From Staphylotrichum longicolle (lineage: Eukaryota > Ascomycota > Sordariomycetes > Sordariales > Chaetomiaceae): a stretch of 64,000 bases of DNA. Shown piece after piece: positions 1 to 9,870 of this stretch. Where the stretch lies: the NCBI GenBank assembly GCA_019096155.1, contig JAHCVI010000001.1, positions 13,169,243 to 13,233,242 on the forward strand, in the 5' to 3' direction. The translations under genes and the position numbers were made by a program. The notes beneath the pieces were generated by a model. The model had not been told where the DNA came from, searched no databases, and saw only the letters and a program-made list of their open reading frames with translations. The stretch's first letter is position 1. Every line of letters begins with the position of its first letter.

Positions 1-1250
1 CTCGCCCTCGAGGCGCGGGACCGCCGTGTCCGCGTCGAACTCCTCCTCCTCGTCGTCGTTGTCGTCGGGCTGGTGCACCCAGAGGAACTCGCAGCCGTGC
101 GCGCCGTAGTGGCGACCCAGATGCGCGGAAGGGCCGGGACGGCGTGGGCGTGTAGAGGGCCGGGTCGAGGGTCGCGTAGGTGGAGACCTCCTCGCCGATG
201 GCGAGCTCGCGGGCGGGCCGCGCGGTGGAGGACGTGAGGAGGGCGCGGGCCGCGTTGAGGTCGTCGACGCTGAGCCGGACGGGGCCCGCGCGGCACCGAC
301 GAGGAGCGCGCGCGCGGCTGCAGGAGCGGGTAGCCCGCGTTGTCGTCGAAGTCGTGGATCTGGATCCATTTGTAGATGCGGAAGGCGCGGTCGTGGACTT
401 CGCGGCGCGAGGTGGCGACGTCCTTGGGCCGGAGGGAGGTGGAACGCTCCAGCCCCGCCCAGGACATGGTGGGCGACCGGATGGTGGGGGCGGCCAGATG
501 TGGCTGTAGGGAAAGGTGGGCGAGGAGCGTGCTGCGACGTCCTCGGGTGAGAGGCACCGAGCGTGGGAGAAGCTGCTTTGCAGGCGGTTCATGAGGTTGA
601 CGCGCATCGGAATCTCGGACTGAAAGTGCTCTCCCAGATGGGCGGGTTGGCCATGGCTCCCGTGACTGCTGCTGCCCGCTCCGAATTCCTCGCCGTTCGT
701 ATCGGACCCCTCTCGTCGCGGCTGAAATACTGAGACAGAAATCCCGTCCCCGTAAATATCGCTGAGCGAGGTTGCGGGCAGCCGGAGAACCGGGTTGTCG
801 AGGTGGAGGTTGACAATGGGGTCGAAGGCAAGGATAAAGACAGAAGGATCGGCTTCCCATGCCCGCAAGGTGTTGTTGGTATTATGGGCAACAAGCTGGT
901 ACCCCTCGATGCATCCTCGGCGTTGATCGTAGCGCGTCACCACCATGCGCCCCGGAAGGCCTGTGTCAGAGAACCAGATCTTGTATTTTGGGAGGAACCA
1001 GCGGGGATAGTGGGCCCGGAACAGGTCGCGGAAGCTGGCACAGGGGTAGGAGGAAGAGAGAGTCTGCCCTGGCACGTTGTCCTGGACGTGAGCTTGCCAA
1101 AGGCGGTCGTCGGTTGCATGGGTGTACAGGGTGCGACATGTTGCTGCAACATGGATGAGGTCCGGAGGGGCCAGGCAAGAGAGAATGGCAGCGACCAGCT
1201 CAGCGGGCAGGACAAGAAGGCGACACTTTGTCTGGGACTCTGCATGAGTA
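1..1250 (-). pseudogene. F-box protein, truncated by the window edge and frame-broken
   Basis: Reading leftward from about 1222 there is a clear F-box (LPAELVAAILSCLAPPDLI, then DDRLWQAHV), which in this class recruits substrates to SCF ubiquitin ligases. It is followed by a fungal-specific region (HYPRWFLPKYKIW, TRYDQRRGCIEGY, FDPIVNLHLDNPVLRLP). The frame holds to about 500, then changes: the IYKWIQIHDFDDN segment lies in a second frame, TYATLDPALYTPTPSRPF follows, and YGAHGCEFLWVHQPDD in a third. A 3' splice site at about 498 could explain the first change, but the change near 140 looks like one-base indels. No ATG is found in the F-box frame before an upstream stop, so a 5' intron or a lost start is possible. 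The end lies outside the window. The F-box family call is firm; intactness is not. Confidence 0.7.
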
Positions 1251-1779
1251 TATGATCAGATCAGGTTCTGCATTTCCCGTGACTCTTGTCAATGCAGTAC
1301 CGACCTTGGTAATCCGCTTTGGATTTGCCCTTGTCCTCGGTGATCGGAGGGCCCCTTCTTCTTCGTGGGCGTTGGATATCTCGTTGGTGTTGGGGTCTCT
1401 GGGAAAAGCCGAGTTTTATTCCGATGGTTCGTATGTTCAGATACGACAATTATTTATGTACGTTAATGAGGAAGCTGAGCTGATCGGGTCTTGGGATGAA
1501 GTCGTGAGTGAACAAGATGCGGGGCGTGAAATGTCACCTGCATTTGAAGCTCCATGAGCTTGGGTGGGGTGCTGAGCTGCCCTGACCCCTGCAGTTCCGC
1601 AGCCCCACCCCCGTCCCCCCACAAACCCACCAAGACAGCGCCAGCGGCCCGTTCCGGGGTTGCTTGGGCTCACCGCAATCAATCCTTGGTCCTGCATCGG
1701 ACTTGACTTCACCAGCGACTGCCGATCCCTGACACCCCACCAACGCATGCATATTCCAGGTCAAGGGTATCTGAGCAAG
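1251..1779. other. Divergent intergenic region, F-box gene / cupin gene
   Basis: It should hold the 5' ends of both neighbours. A possible first exon of the F-box gene (reading ITEDKGKSKADYQ on the minus strand near 1310-1350) could splice to the acceptor near 1245, but it has no ATG. No other coding or structural signal was seen. Confidence 0.4.
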
Positions 1780-2418
1780 ATGGCCTCGTTACTACCCCTG
1801 ATCCAGGACATCTTGCCCATGATCTTGCCCGCATCCGTCTCAGTGACAAGGGCAGCCGACATTCTGCCCCCTGAGCCCGAGACGCAGCAGCCCACCGAGG
1901 AAAAAGAAGGAAAGGCCGCCGCCGAGGTGCGCGTCATTAGCAGAAATGCGGTGGTTGATAAAACAGACAAGATGTGCACGTCAGGTAAGCCAAAGCCCTC
2001 TGTCTAGGTGTGTGTGTTTCCCCCACTGTATACCGTACTGATCCTTTTTGCAGTCCTCATCGTAAAACCCAACTCTTCTTCATCAATCCGCCATCACGGC
2101 GAGCAAGGTGCGTAGGAGGGAGATCATCAAACCCCACCTTGTTCTAACCATGGCTAACACGACCAAGAAACTATCATTTACACCGTCTCCGGCAAGGGCG
2201 TGCTCCTTTCACAGCCCAAGGGCGACGAGGAGGAGCCGGAGCGCCATGAGCTGGGGCCGGGGGACTTCGCCTTCGTCCCCGCGTGGACAGAGCATCAAGC
2301 CGTCAACGAGTCCGACACCGACTTCCACCTGGTGGTTATCCGGAGTGGGGGCAGCCCTGTCGAGGTCCACTTGACAGACTGGGGGGGACCCCAGGTTAAG
2401 GATCCTCCCAAACAATGA
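1780..2418 (+). CDS. Small cupin-domain protein
   Basis: Three exons, 1780-1984, 2054-2107 and 2168-2418, join in phase into 169 residues. Both introns have GT-AG ends. The cupin core is readable: motif 1 around SIRHHGEQETIIYTVSGKG (His and Glu ligands), then the second motif in PGDFAFVPAWTEHQAV (PGD-x5-P-x4-H). Single-domain cupins of this size usually bind one metal ion and act as small oxygenases, isomerases or binding proteins; the substrate cannot be told here. There is no signal peptide, so it is likely cytosolic. The N-terminal 60 residues are low in complexity and may be a linker. I chose the ATG at 1780 because it is the first in frame with an intact exon. Confidence 0.75.
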
Positions 2419-2718
2419 TACGTGTTACTGGAGCGCAAGCTGTCTCCGAAACTGACGCTTTTTATGTCGTGGTTATCTCGGCTGGTGTATGTTCAAAGCT
2501 GCGAATGTGGTAATGATAGAAACGCCTCTGGGTGAGTGTATGGCAAGGATACAGTCCCCAAAGTACCAACGCAGCCAACCCCTCCCCCTAACTCGTACAC
2601 CCCTACCCCGTCCAGCTTCCATCCCATCACACCAACCCTTTCCATTCCCATCCCAAATCAACTGCCGTCCACCAACCCACCGCCCTGAAACCCCTCACCA
2701 CCCTCCAATTCACCAAAC

Positions 2719-4684
2719 TCACTGCCCCGCCTGCGCCGCCCTCACCCCCATCTCCAACACAGCCAGGAAGTCCGCCGTCTTCTCCGTCACCGCCCGGCTG
2801 ACCTCGGCCCCGCCGGGCCGGTGGTACAGGTGCTGCACCGCCGCCAGGTGGTGCCGCAGGTCGCGCTCGGCCGCCGCCATCGCCTGCCGCAGCGTTTGGG
2901 GCTGGGGCTGTTGCTGTTGCTGGGGCTGTTGCTGCAACCCCCCTGCTGCTGCTCCTGCTGCTGCTGTTGAGGGCGAGTTGGAACGCCGCAGGATCTGCGT
3001 CTGGGTCGTCTGGAGTTGGGTCAGTTGGTGGGAGAGCTTGTCGATGCGGGCGGTTTGCGCGTGGAGAAGGGTTTGGAGGGCGGTGGTGTCGGTGGTGGTC
3101 ACGCCGTTGTTGGTTGGGCCAATTGCGGGGGTGGTGGGGGGCTGGGCTCTGAGCTGGGAAACTTCGGTGCGGAGGGTGTTGACCGTCGCCGTGAGGGTCT
3201 CGAGCGGGGAGAGGACGGTGGAGAGGTCCGGAGCGGCGTGTTCGGGTTGGGTTGGGGGGTTCTTGGGCTCGGTGGAGAAGGCCGCGACTTCGTCTTGGAG
3301 CGAGTTGAGGCTGTCGACGATGGCGTGCATAGATTCCATCATGGTGCCGACCACGTTGGTCACCGTGGCCATGTCCTTCTTCAGGCCGCCTATGTCCTCT
3401 CTCAGTTGGCTTGGGGGGTGGGTGGTCGTGCTCGTAGGAGTTGGGGGGCCGGCGAGCTTGCCCTTGGTCGCGGCGAGTTCCTTTTCCAGACTAGCAATGC
3501 GGGCTTGAAGTGCTGAGGGATCATCAACGGCGATCTGTCTCGGGCCAGTGGGCGGCTCTTTTCGCGACGAAGAACTCGACAGCGGAGAGGGCTGGGGCCG
3601 AGCCGTAGAGGTGTTGCGGGCTTCTTGTGGTGTTGCTGGAGCAATTGCCTGGGGTATAGGTTGTTCTGGCCAGCCAGGCTTTGCTGGTAATTGCGGTAGT
3701 TGTGCTCTCTTTAAAGGCACGCCTGATTGAAATAGGGATGCAGGTATCTCCGCTCGTGATTGCTGCGCTGGAGCGCTAGAGACTCCCCCGCCTTATCCGG
3801 GGCGCCTGGCTGAAACGTTGGTTGAACTGGTTGGGATCCCTGGGCTGGTTGGTTGGACTGTGAATGACTGAGCCGTCGGGGGCTTTGGTCGCCTGGATCG
3901 TAGGTAACGCGTCGAGTGCGCCATGTCTATCGGGCTCAATCCGAGACTGCTGGCGACCGTCGGGATTGTATCGTCTCAACTTGGGGCTGCGATCATCCCG
4001 CGTGGGAGAAGGGGAGCGCTTGCGTCCATGCGGTGCTGGCCAGTGCCTGTCCGGGAGCTCAGTAGTGTTTTCATGCTTGACGGATGGTGATGGCGGCAAA
4101 CGCGGCGATAGGTGTGCATCATCACTCGACCCTCTCGGGGGCTGTCGCCCAAGGGAGAATGATGAGCGTCCATTGATGGGGACCCTTGCAGCATTGATGA
4201 GCCTCTTGCCTTGGTCTTTGAAGAAGGCGTCGGCGGTACTATAGAGTTCGGTAGTGGGCAGAGGACGCGTGTGTGGATCCCAGCTGTCGAGGAACTCGAT
4301 CCAGTCATCGGCAGCGCGTGCCGTATCGGACACGTCCTTTGAGGGTTTGCCGCGTTGGGCTCTGCGGGCCTCGGTGAGAATTCCGGCTGTAACCCTCACG
4401 ATGGTGCCGCTGGTGTTGAACCCGCGCGCAACCGCCTGCCAGAGCGACTCTTGTCCATAGTACCTCCTGCAGTGTAGAAGAGCGCGAAACAGGACATAGA
4501 TGTTGTTGCCATATCGAATCTCGCGTCTCTTACTCGGGTCATCCAAGACGTCCCACATGGGGTGGCTTTCATCTGTATACCAGCTGGTGTGAAAGGCGCA
4601 AGCCCAAGATTGGTTGAACCGCTGCTCTCCTTGTGTGGTGAAGCAAAACCCCCAGAGCATTATCGGCTCGACTTTCGGTGCCAT
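2719..4684 (-). CDS. Hypothetical protein with N-terminal domain and C-terminal coiled coil
   Basis: Two reading blocks belong together. The first, starting MAPKVEPIMLWGF, has a folded-looking region of about 130 residues with many Trp/Phe/Tyr and ends in a charged, Pro/Ser-rich segment. The second has heptad-like stretches (ALQARIASLEKELAATKGKL), further helical blocks, a Gln-rich tract (about residues 555-575 of the joined protein) and a C-terminal helix ending AAQAGQ. The frames differ by one base. The change falls at a run of five C at 3785-3789; one C fewer would make a continuous protein of roughly 640 residues. I do not recognise the family. Scaffold or nuclear protein is a guess from composition only. 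Confidence 0.6.
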
Positions 4685-5482
4685 CTTGGCTCTGGCCTTT
4701 CAGGTCGACCCAGCTCCCCGTGACAATGTCGCGTCGCCGTGTTGCGGTTGATTTTGACGACGCCGCTGCTTAGCTTGGAGTCCTAGCGCTCGACACGCTC
4801 GTTGACTCGGTATTTGAGATGCCTGATGAACTAAAAGTATGTTGATAGCGATGGATGATACCTTGGATGAACGGGGGCTGCAATGGGTGAAGGGCGTTTG
4901 AAGTTTTCGCAGCCTTTGATTGTCGGGTTAGGCAGTGGAGATTTGGGCTTCAGTCGAGTCGAATGGCCAGGGTCCAAATCCGACGCGGTTTGGAGGCACG
5001 GCGCTCCCCACATAAAAAGTCCAAAAAAACAGTGGTGTCAATCAAGTACGCGGTGTCTTCATTCCATCCAGTCTTGGAATTAGTTTCGAGCTTTGCATCA
5101 TAAGAGAATCAAAAGCAGAGAATCTGAGTCTGCGGTCTAACGTTAAAGCGCACCTTCTCGCCGAAAGCTGGAAGCCACAGTGCGAGAGAACTACGGTGAC
5201 ACAGTAGGTGGCCAAAAGCAGCCTCCCATTTGCATGACCCTAACCCGAGTCGGAACGGGCAGGCAGAGCTGTCACCACATTGGCATGAGTAAAACACAGA
5301 TCCCGCTTCCCCAAATTCATCATCTATTCCTTTAAAGCTCAGGTGGATTCCTTATTTTTGCCCTTGATATAGGCTACGACACGAGGAGATTTGTGGCCTC
5401 TCATCCTCTCAATACGCTTTCATCTCTTGATCCCTCCGGGACGCTTGACTTCGTCCGCGGCCTGCCCAACGCATTTCGAACA
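4685..5482. other. Divergent intergenic region
   Basis: About 800 bp between a minus-strand and a plus-strand start, so probably two promoters. The poly-A run near 5020-5030 is not specific. No coding signal, repeat or RNA gene was seen. Confidence 0.4.
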
Positions 5483-6329
5483 ATGTCCAAAATCATAAAA
5501 TGGATGCGACATCTTTGCAACGCATCCTCAGCATCTCGCTCGCCGACCACACCCGATCCCACTGCCGCACCCGAACCCATCGGGGCACTCTCTGAGTCTC
5601 CCCCTCGCGCCTACCACGAGAGCCAATGCTCGTCATCCATCCTGAAAAACTTGATCCGCCCTACTCCTGAGCAGAACGTACTCGTTGTGGTCTTCAATGC
5701 CGCAGGAAGCATCGATGGCTCGGACCTTGTTTCCGCATGTTTTCGCGTTCTTATGTCCTCTGCGATTCAACTCCAAAACCAGCCGGACTAACCGTTCTTA
5801 GTTGTTCAAAAAGGAAACCCATTGGCTCGAATTTGACATCACGCTTGAGGATGTGAAGCCACGCTTTTTTTGCAACGGATACATCTACACGTTGGACGTC
5901 GTTCCGGCCTTCCTCGTCAGAGATTATCCCTTTCAATTCGCCAAGATCAACCTTGGGCCTGGGTGGCCTGACTGGCACCATGTGAGCCTCGTCTTTACAT
6001 ACGACGCGGCGTCCCAAGCGTCATGGGACGAGGCAGCCGCCACCCACGACGACATCCGAAGTCGGTGCGAGAACTGGGGCGTACCATTCGTCACCATGCT
6101 GCTCGGTATGGGGGCGTCGGAAGAGGAAGCTGCGGCCCTTGCAAGTCCAAGGGCCTGCCTCACTGCAGGTTGTTCGCCTGTCAGTGGCAAGGGGGTCCGG
6201 CGTGCGTTGGAGTTGCTTGTAGAGCAGGCACATGTCGCGGGATCAAAATTCCCTCGGGCCATTCTGCCCCCGGCCGACACGTCCAACATACATCACATCC
6301 TGTTTGGTTCGGCGGCTAGGGATGGGTAA
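5483..6329 (+). CDS. Ras-like small GTPase homologue that has lost its GTP-binding motifs
   Basis: Two exons, 5483-5746 and 5802-6329, with a 55-nt intron carrying a GGACTAAC branch site, give 263 residues. The layout follows a Ras fold: strand 1 NVLVVVFNAAG, helix DLVSACFRLF, a strand pair around ITLEDVKPRFFCNGYIYTL, then HHVSLVFTYDAASQASWDEA, VPFVTMLLGMG, and a final helix KGVRRALELLVEQ. The nucleotide motifs are missing: the P-loop GKS is replaced by SIDGSD, the DTAG motif by VVPAF, NKxD by GMGA, and SAK by SGK. Nucleotide binding is therefore doubtful. The N-terminal 55 residues are Pro/Ser/Thr-rich. The Ras relation is my inference from strand and helix order, not a database hit. The GT at 5747 is preferred because it restores phase. 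Confidence 0.6.
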
Positions 6330-6773
6330 TGTTGTTGGTGACGGGCTGCGTACTGTACAGCAGACCGGGGTTGACCGTTGGCGGAAGAGGGGCATTTGGC
6401 CTGATGTGACTCCACAGCAGCAGTTCTTAACTTCTTATCCCCCCATAAATAACCCCGGTGATACCATACTCTGCACCAACAGCCATGCTTGGCAATGCAC
6501 CTATTAAATAGTTCCTTCACGGTCCCATCGCTTGCGGCACAGACCCCCGACCTCGCTTACAATGCCTCAGTTCTTGACGGCAACCAGACGACCCAGAGCG
6601 CGATGTTGCGCTGTGTGAAGGGCCTGACCCGTCTGGGATCATGCGGGGATGCCGGCGTGCCCTCGACGGCAGCACAGCCAGCACTATGATATGAGTCGCC
6701 CTGCCATGGGTCACCCTCGGGCGACTCATCAGGCCTCCTCGCTAAATCACCTCGACAGAATTTCTTCATCATC
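6330..6773. other. Intergenic region upstream of the GH71 gene
   Basis: Probable promoter and 5' UTR of the downstream secreted enzyme. AT-rich, TATA-like stretches occur at about 6444-6452 and 6503-6511 in otherwise mixed sequence. Nothing coding was seen. Confidence 0.35.
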
Positions 6774-9700
6774 ATGAGGCTACTGGCTGCCTTCGCTTCA
6801 GCGCTGGCATGGGGTGCAAGCCTTGCGGGGGCGCAGGCGGTGTTTGCCCACTTCATGGTGAGTTGGGATCCCGGCTGAGACTTCTGGTTTTTTTCTAACG
6901 CCTTTCAGGTAGGAAACACCAAGTCCTTTGGTTTGGACGACTAGAAACATGAGATACGACTCGCCCAGGAGGCGGGCATCGACGCCTTTGCCCTGAACAT
7001 GGCCAACAACGACAACACCAACAACATGGCGCTGCCGCTGGCTTTCGACGCAGCCACCGCGCTAGGGTTCAAACTCTTCTTTTCCTTTGATTATGCGGGC
7101 AACTGGCCGTGGGACAAGATTGTCGTCCGGAACATGATCGTCCAATACGGCGCCAAGTCGTCCTACTTCAAGAGGGGCTCGCAGGCTTTCGTCTCGACCT
7201 TCGAGGGCCCGGGCAAGGCCGTTGACTGGCAGTGGATCAAGACCGAAACGCAATGCTTCTTCATTCCGGATTGGTCGTCTGTAGGCGCCCAGCCTGCCGT
7301 CGGGCTCGCGGGCGGCGTTGCCGACGGCCTGTTCAGCTGGGACGCCTGGCCCAAGGGGCCAGCCAACATGACGACCTATCCGGACGCCTCTTACTACGAC
7401 TTTCTCGGATCGAAGCCCTACATGATGACCATCTCACCGTGGTTTTACACAAACCTGCCTGGCTATGGAAAGAACTGGCTCTGGCGAGGCGACGACCTCT
7501 GGTTTCAGCGCTGGCAGCAGGCAATCACCATCGACCGCCGCCCCGACTATATCCAGATCATCAGCTGGAACGATTACGGGGAATCCCATTACATTGGCCC
7601 TCTGGATGAGCGGCAGTACGAGGCCTTCGACATTGGCCGGGCGCCGTTCAACTACGTCCGCGGTATGCCTCACGACGGCTGGCGCGAAACGCTCCCGTAC
7701 TACATATCCATGTACAAGTTTGGTACCGCATCCATCTCACAAGACCGTGTCGTTGCCTGGTATCGTGTCAACAAGAACGGCGTGTGCTCGGACGGTGGGA
7801 CGACGGGAAACACGGCGAATCAGCTGCAGCTCGAATACTCGCCTAACGCCATGATGCAGGACAGGATCTTTTACGACGTCCCTCTCACAAGCCCCGCTCA
7901 AATTCAAATCAGCATTGGCGGCGTTGTACAGCCGGGTGGCTGGGACCAGGAACCACACGGTGGAATCGGCCTCTACCACGGCAGCGTCCCCATTGGAAGT
8001 GCCAGCGGCCCGGTCGTGATAACGCTGAAGCGCAATGATCTGACCGTCGCAACAATCAACGGGGCCGCCATTACGAACAGTTGCACCAGCGGTTTCCACA
8101 ACTATAACCCGTGGGTGGGGAGCGCTCGGGGACCCGTCGTCAGCACTGTTACCCCGGCCGGCAACGTTGCCTTCCTCGCCTGCGTGAAGGGTTTTGGTGT
8201 GTACGACTTCACCGGTGTTTGCGACTTTGCCTGTTTCAACGGCTACTGCCCCCAGCTCAGCTTGCACCTGTCTCAAAAGAGGCGTCCCCAACCCGCCCAC
8301 CGAGCTGGGTGTCGATGGGTATCCACTCCCAGGGAAAAGCGGCTCGCTCCGAGGCCTTTGCAGTTTCAACTGCAACCACGGCTACTGCCCAAACACTGTC
8401 TGCGGTTCCACGCCTGATGACGGCGTGATTCTCAACTATTCGCCCTTCCTCCCCCCTGCGTGCACCGGGGGAACTGGCTCCGGCGCCTTTCAGGGGCTTT
8501 GCGACTTTGGCTGTCACTTTGGCTTCTGTCCCATGCACGTATGCACATGCCTCGCAACCGGCATCCTGATACAAGCACCGTCCAAATCTGATAACACGGG
8601 CTATTACCTCGATGCGTCGGTCGACGACCATGGCCTTTGCAAGTTTGCCTGTGAGCACGGCTACTGTCCCCCCGTATGCGGCTCGCGGCCGCTGGGCGTG
8701 GTCGGGGGCGGGTATCCTACCGTCACGCTAGATCCAGTTGTCTGGGGCGCTCCAACGGCTCAATGCGCGCCGCCGTGCGTGTTGGTCCTCCCTCCGAGAG
8801 TCCTCCCTGCCCTGACCACAATTTCGTTCAACCTCTGGAGCACGTCTCTCGAGTACGGATGGACCACGACGCAGACGGTAGGCGGTGCCGTCACGACTCG
8901 GTACGTAGCCACAACCATCACAACCGTGATTTCCATCCCGCCCGTGACAACCGACCGCATCAGCTACTCGGATATCCTCATCACCACCACACTAGACGGC
9001 GCCGTACCCTCCGTCATTGTCCCCACTCCGAGTGTAAGTCCGCCGTCCTTCGTTATCACGCCGACGAATCTTCCCCCTGGTATTACCGTGGTTCCCGTGC
9101 CACGCACCATCCGGCCCCCTCCGTGGCCGTGGAGCGGCCCCGCGCATGTGCCGCCGACGGCCACCAGCTCCGCCTCCACCTCCACCTCCATCGATGCCGT
9201 TGTCTTCTTCCCGGTTGGGCCGTTCCCAACGACCGTCTTCCCGACAGAAACCGTCACGTGGGTGACGAATTGGGTCCCGGAGCCCACCACGACCGAGGTC
9301 AATGGCCAGCCAGTTCCCGTTATTCCCTGCTGGGTGTGGTTTATCTGGGTGTGTCCCCCCAATTTTGGCGGTATCGTCCTGCTCGGCTTCCGCATTCCGG
9401 GCATTTATCCACTGTAAGTCTGCCCCCAGATTTCACGCGCGCCCTGGCTGACCCCATTGCAGCGAGGGGCCTCCGAATATTGGCCCTGGCCCGCTACCTC
9501 CAGGAGTGACGTTGAAGCTCCCATGGCCTCAAATCACGTACGTCAGCTGCTTCTCTCCGCTTCTCATTGCTGACCTAGATTTCCTCCTTCCAGCATTGGG
9601 CCCGACCTCAAGCCTACGTACTCACCAACCCCTGACCCCGACGACTATTGCAAGACGGCCACGGCAACCATCTGCACCACGACCCTCTCGTACGGTATTC

Positions 9701-9870
9701 TCGCCAAAAGGGCAGCCGTGACACAGGCCCCGCGTATTCCGTTTGGAGACTTCCGCAGGCGGGATAAACGTGCCGTCACCACGACCACGTCCACAATCTC
9801 GTTTTGCACCAGTGCTGTGGGGTGCGGCGCAAGCGAGATCACGAGGCACGGCGACGGAGGCATCTGTTAG
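6774..9870 (+). pseudogene. Glycoside hydrolase family 71 (alpha-1,3-glucanase) half of a GH71-protease locus
   Basis: It starts with a signal peptide (MRLLAAFASALAWGASLAGAQA) and the GH71 opening VFAHFM, interrupted by an intron at 6858-6908. GH71 enzymes cut alpha-1,3-glucan outside the cell. Visible family features include VGNT, AGIDAFALNMA, LFFSFDYAGNWPW, TISPWFYTNLPGYGKNW and SWNDYGESHYIGP. A beta-rich accessory region and Cys-rich repeats follow, then a Thr/Pro-rich linker with introns at 9414-9462 and 9538-9593. Breaks: TAG at 6942-6944 where the family has Trp; a one-base frame change at 8245-8265, in or near a run of five C; and a frame change at 9820-9850 before a TAG at 9868. Splicing to the AG at 6943-6944 would skip the first stop but drop the conserved VGNT strand. 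The linker runs into a protease with no new start codon or signal peptide. Confidence 0.8.
8214..8671 (+). repeat. Four Cys-rich 13-residue repeats inside the GH71 protein
   Basis: Four copies of G-[VL]-C-x-F-x-C-x2-G-[YF]-C-P are readable: GVCDFACFNGYCP, GLCSFNCNHGYCP, GLCDFGCHFGFCP and GLCKFACEHGYCP. Each is followed by a variable stretch with one or two more Cys. The first copy is in a different frame from the other three because of the one-base change after it. Similar repeats trail the catalytic domains of other fungal secreted glucan and chitin hydrolases, where they may form small disulphide knots or bind cell-wall polymers; that role is inferred. Confidence 0.75.

Noticed and set aside
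2489..3508. 339-codon plus-strand open frame
   Set aside because: Antisense to the coiled-coil exon; Trp/Cys/Val-rich, unlike a real protein.
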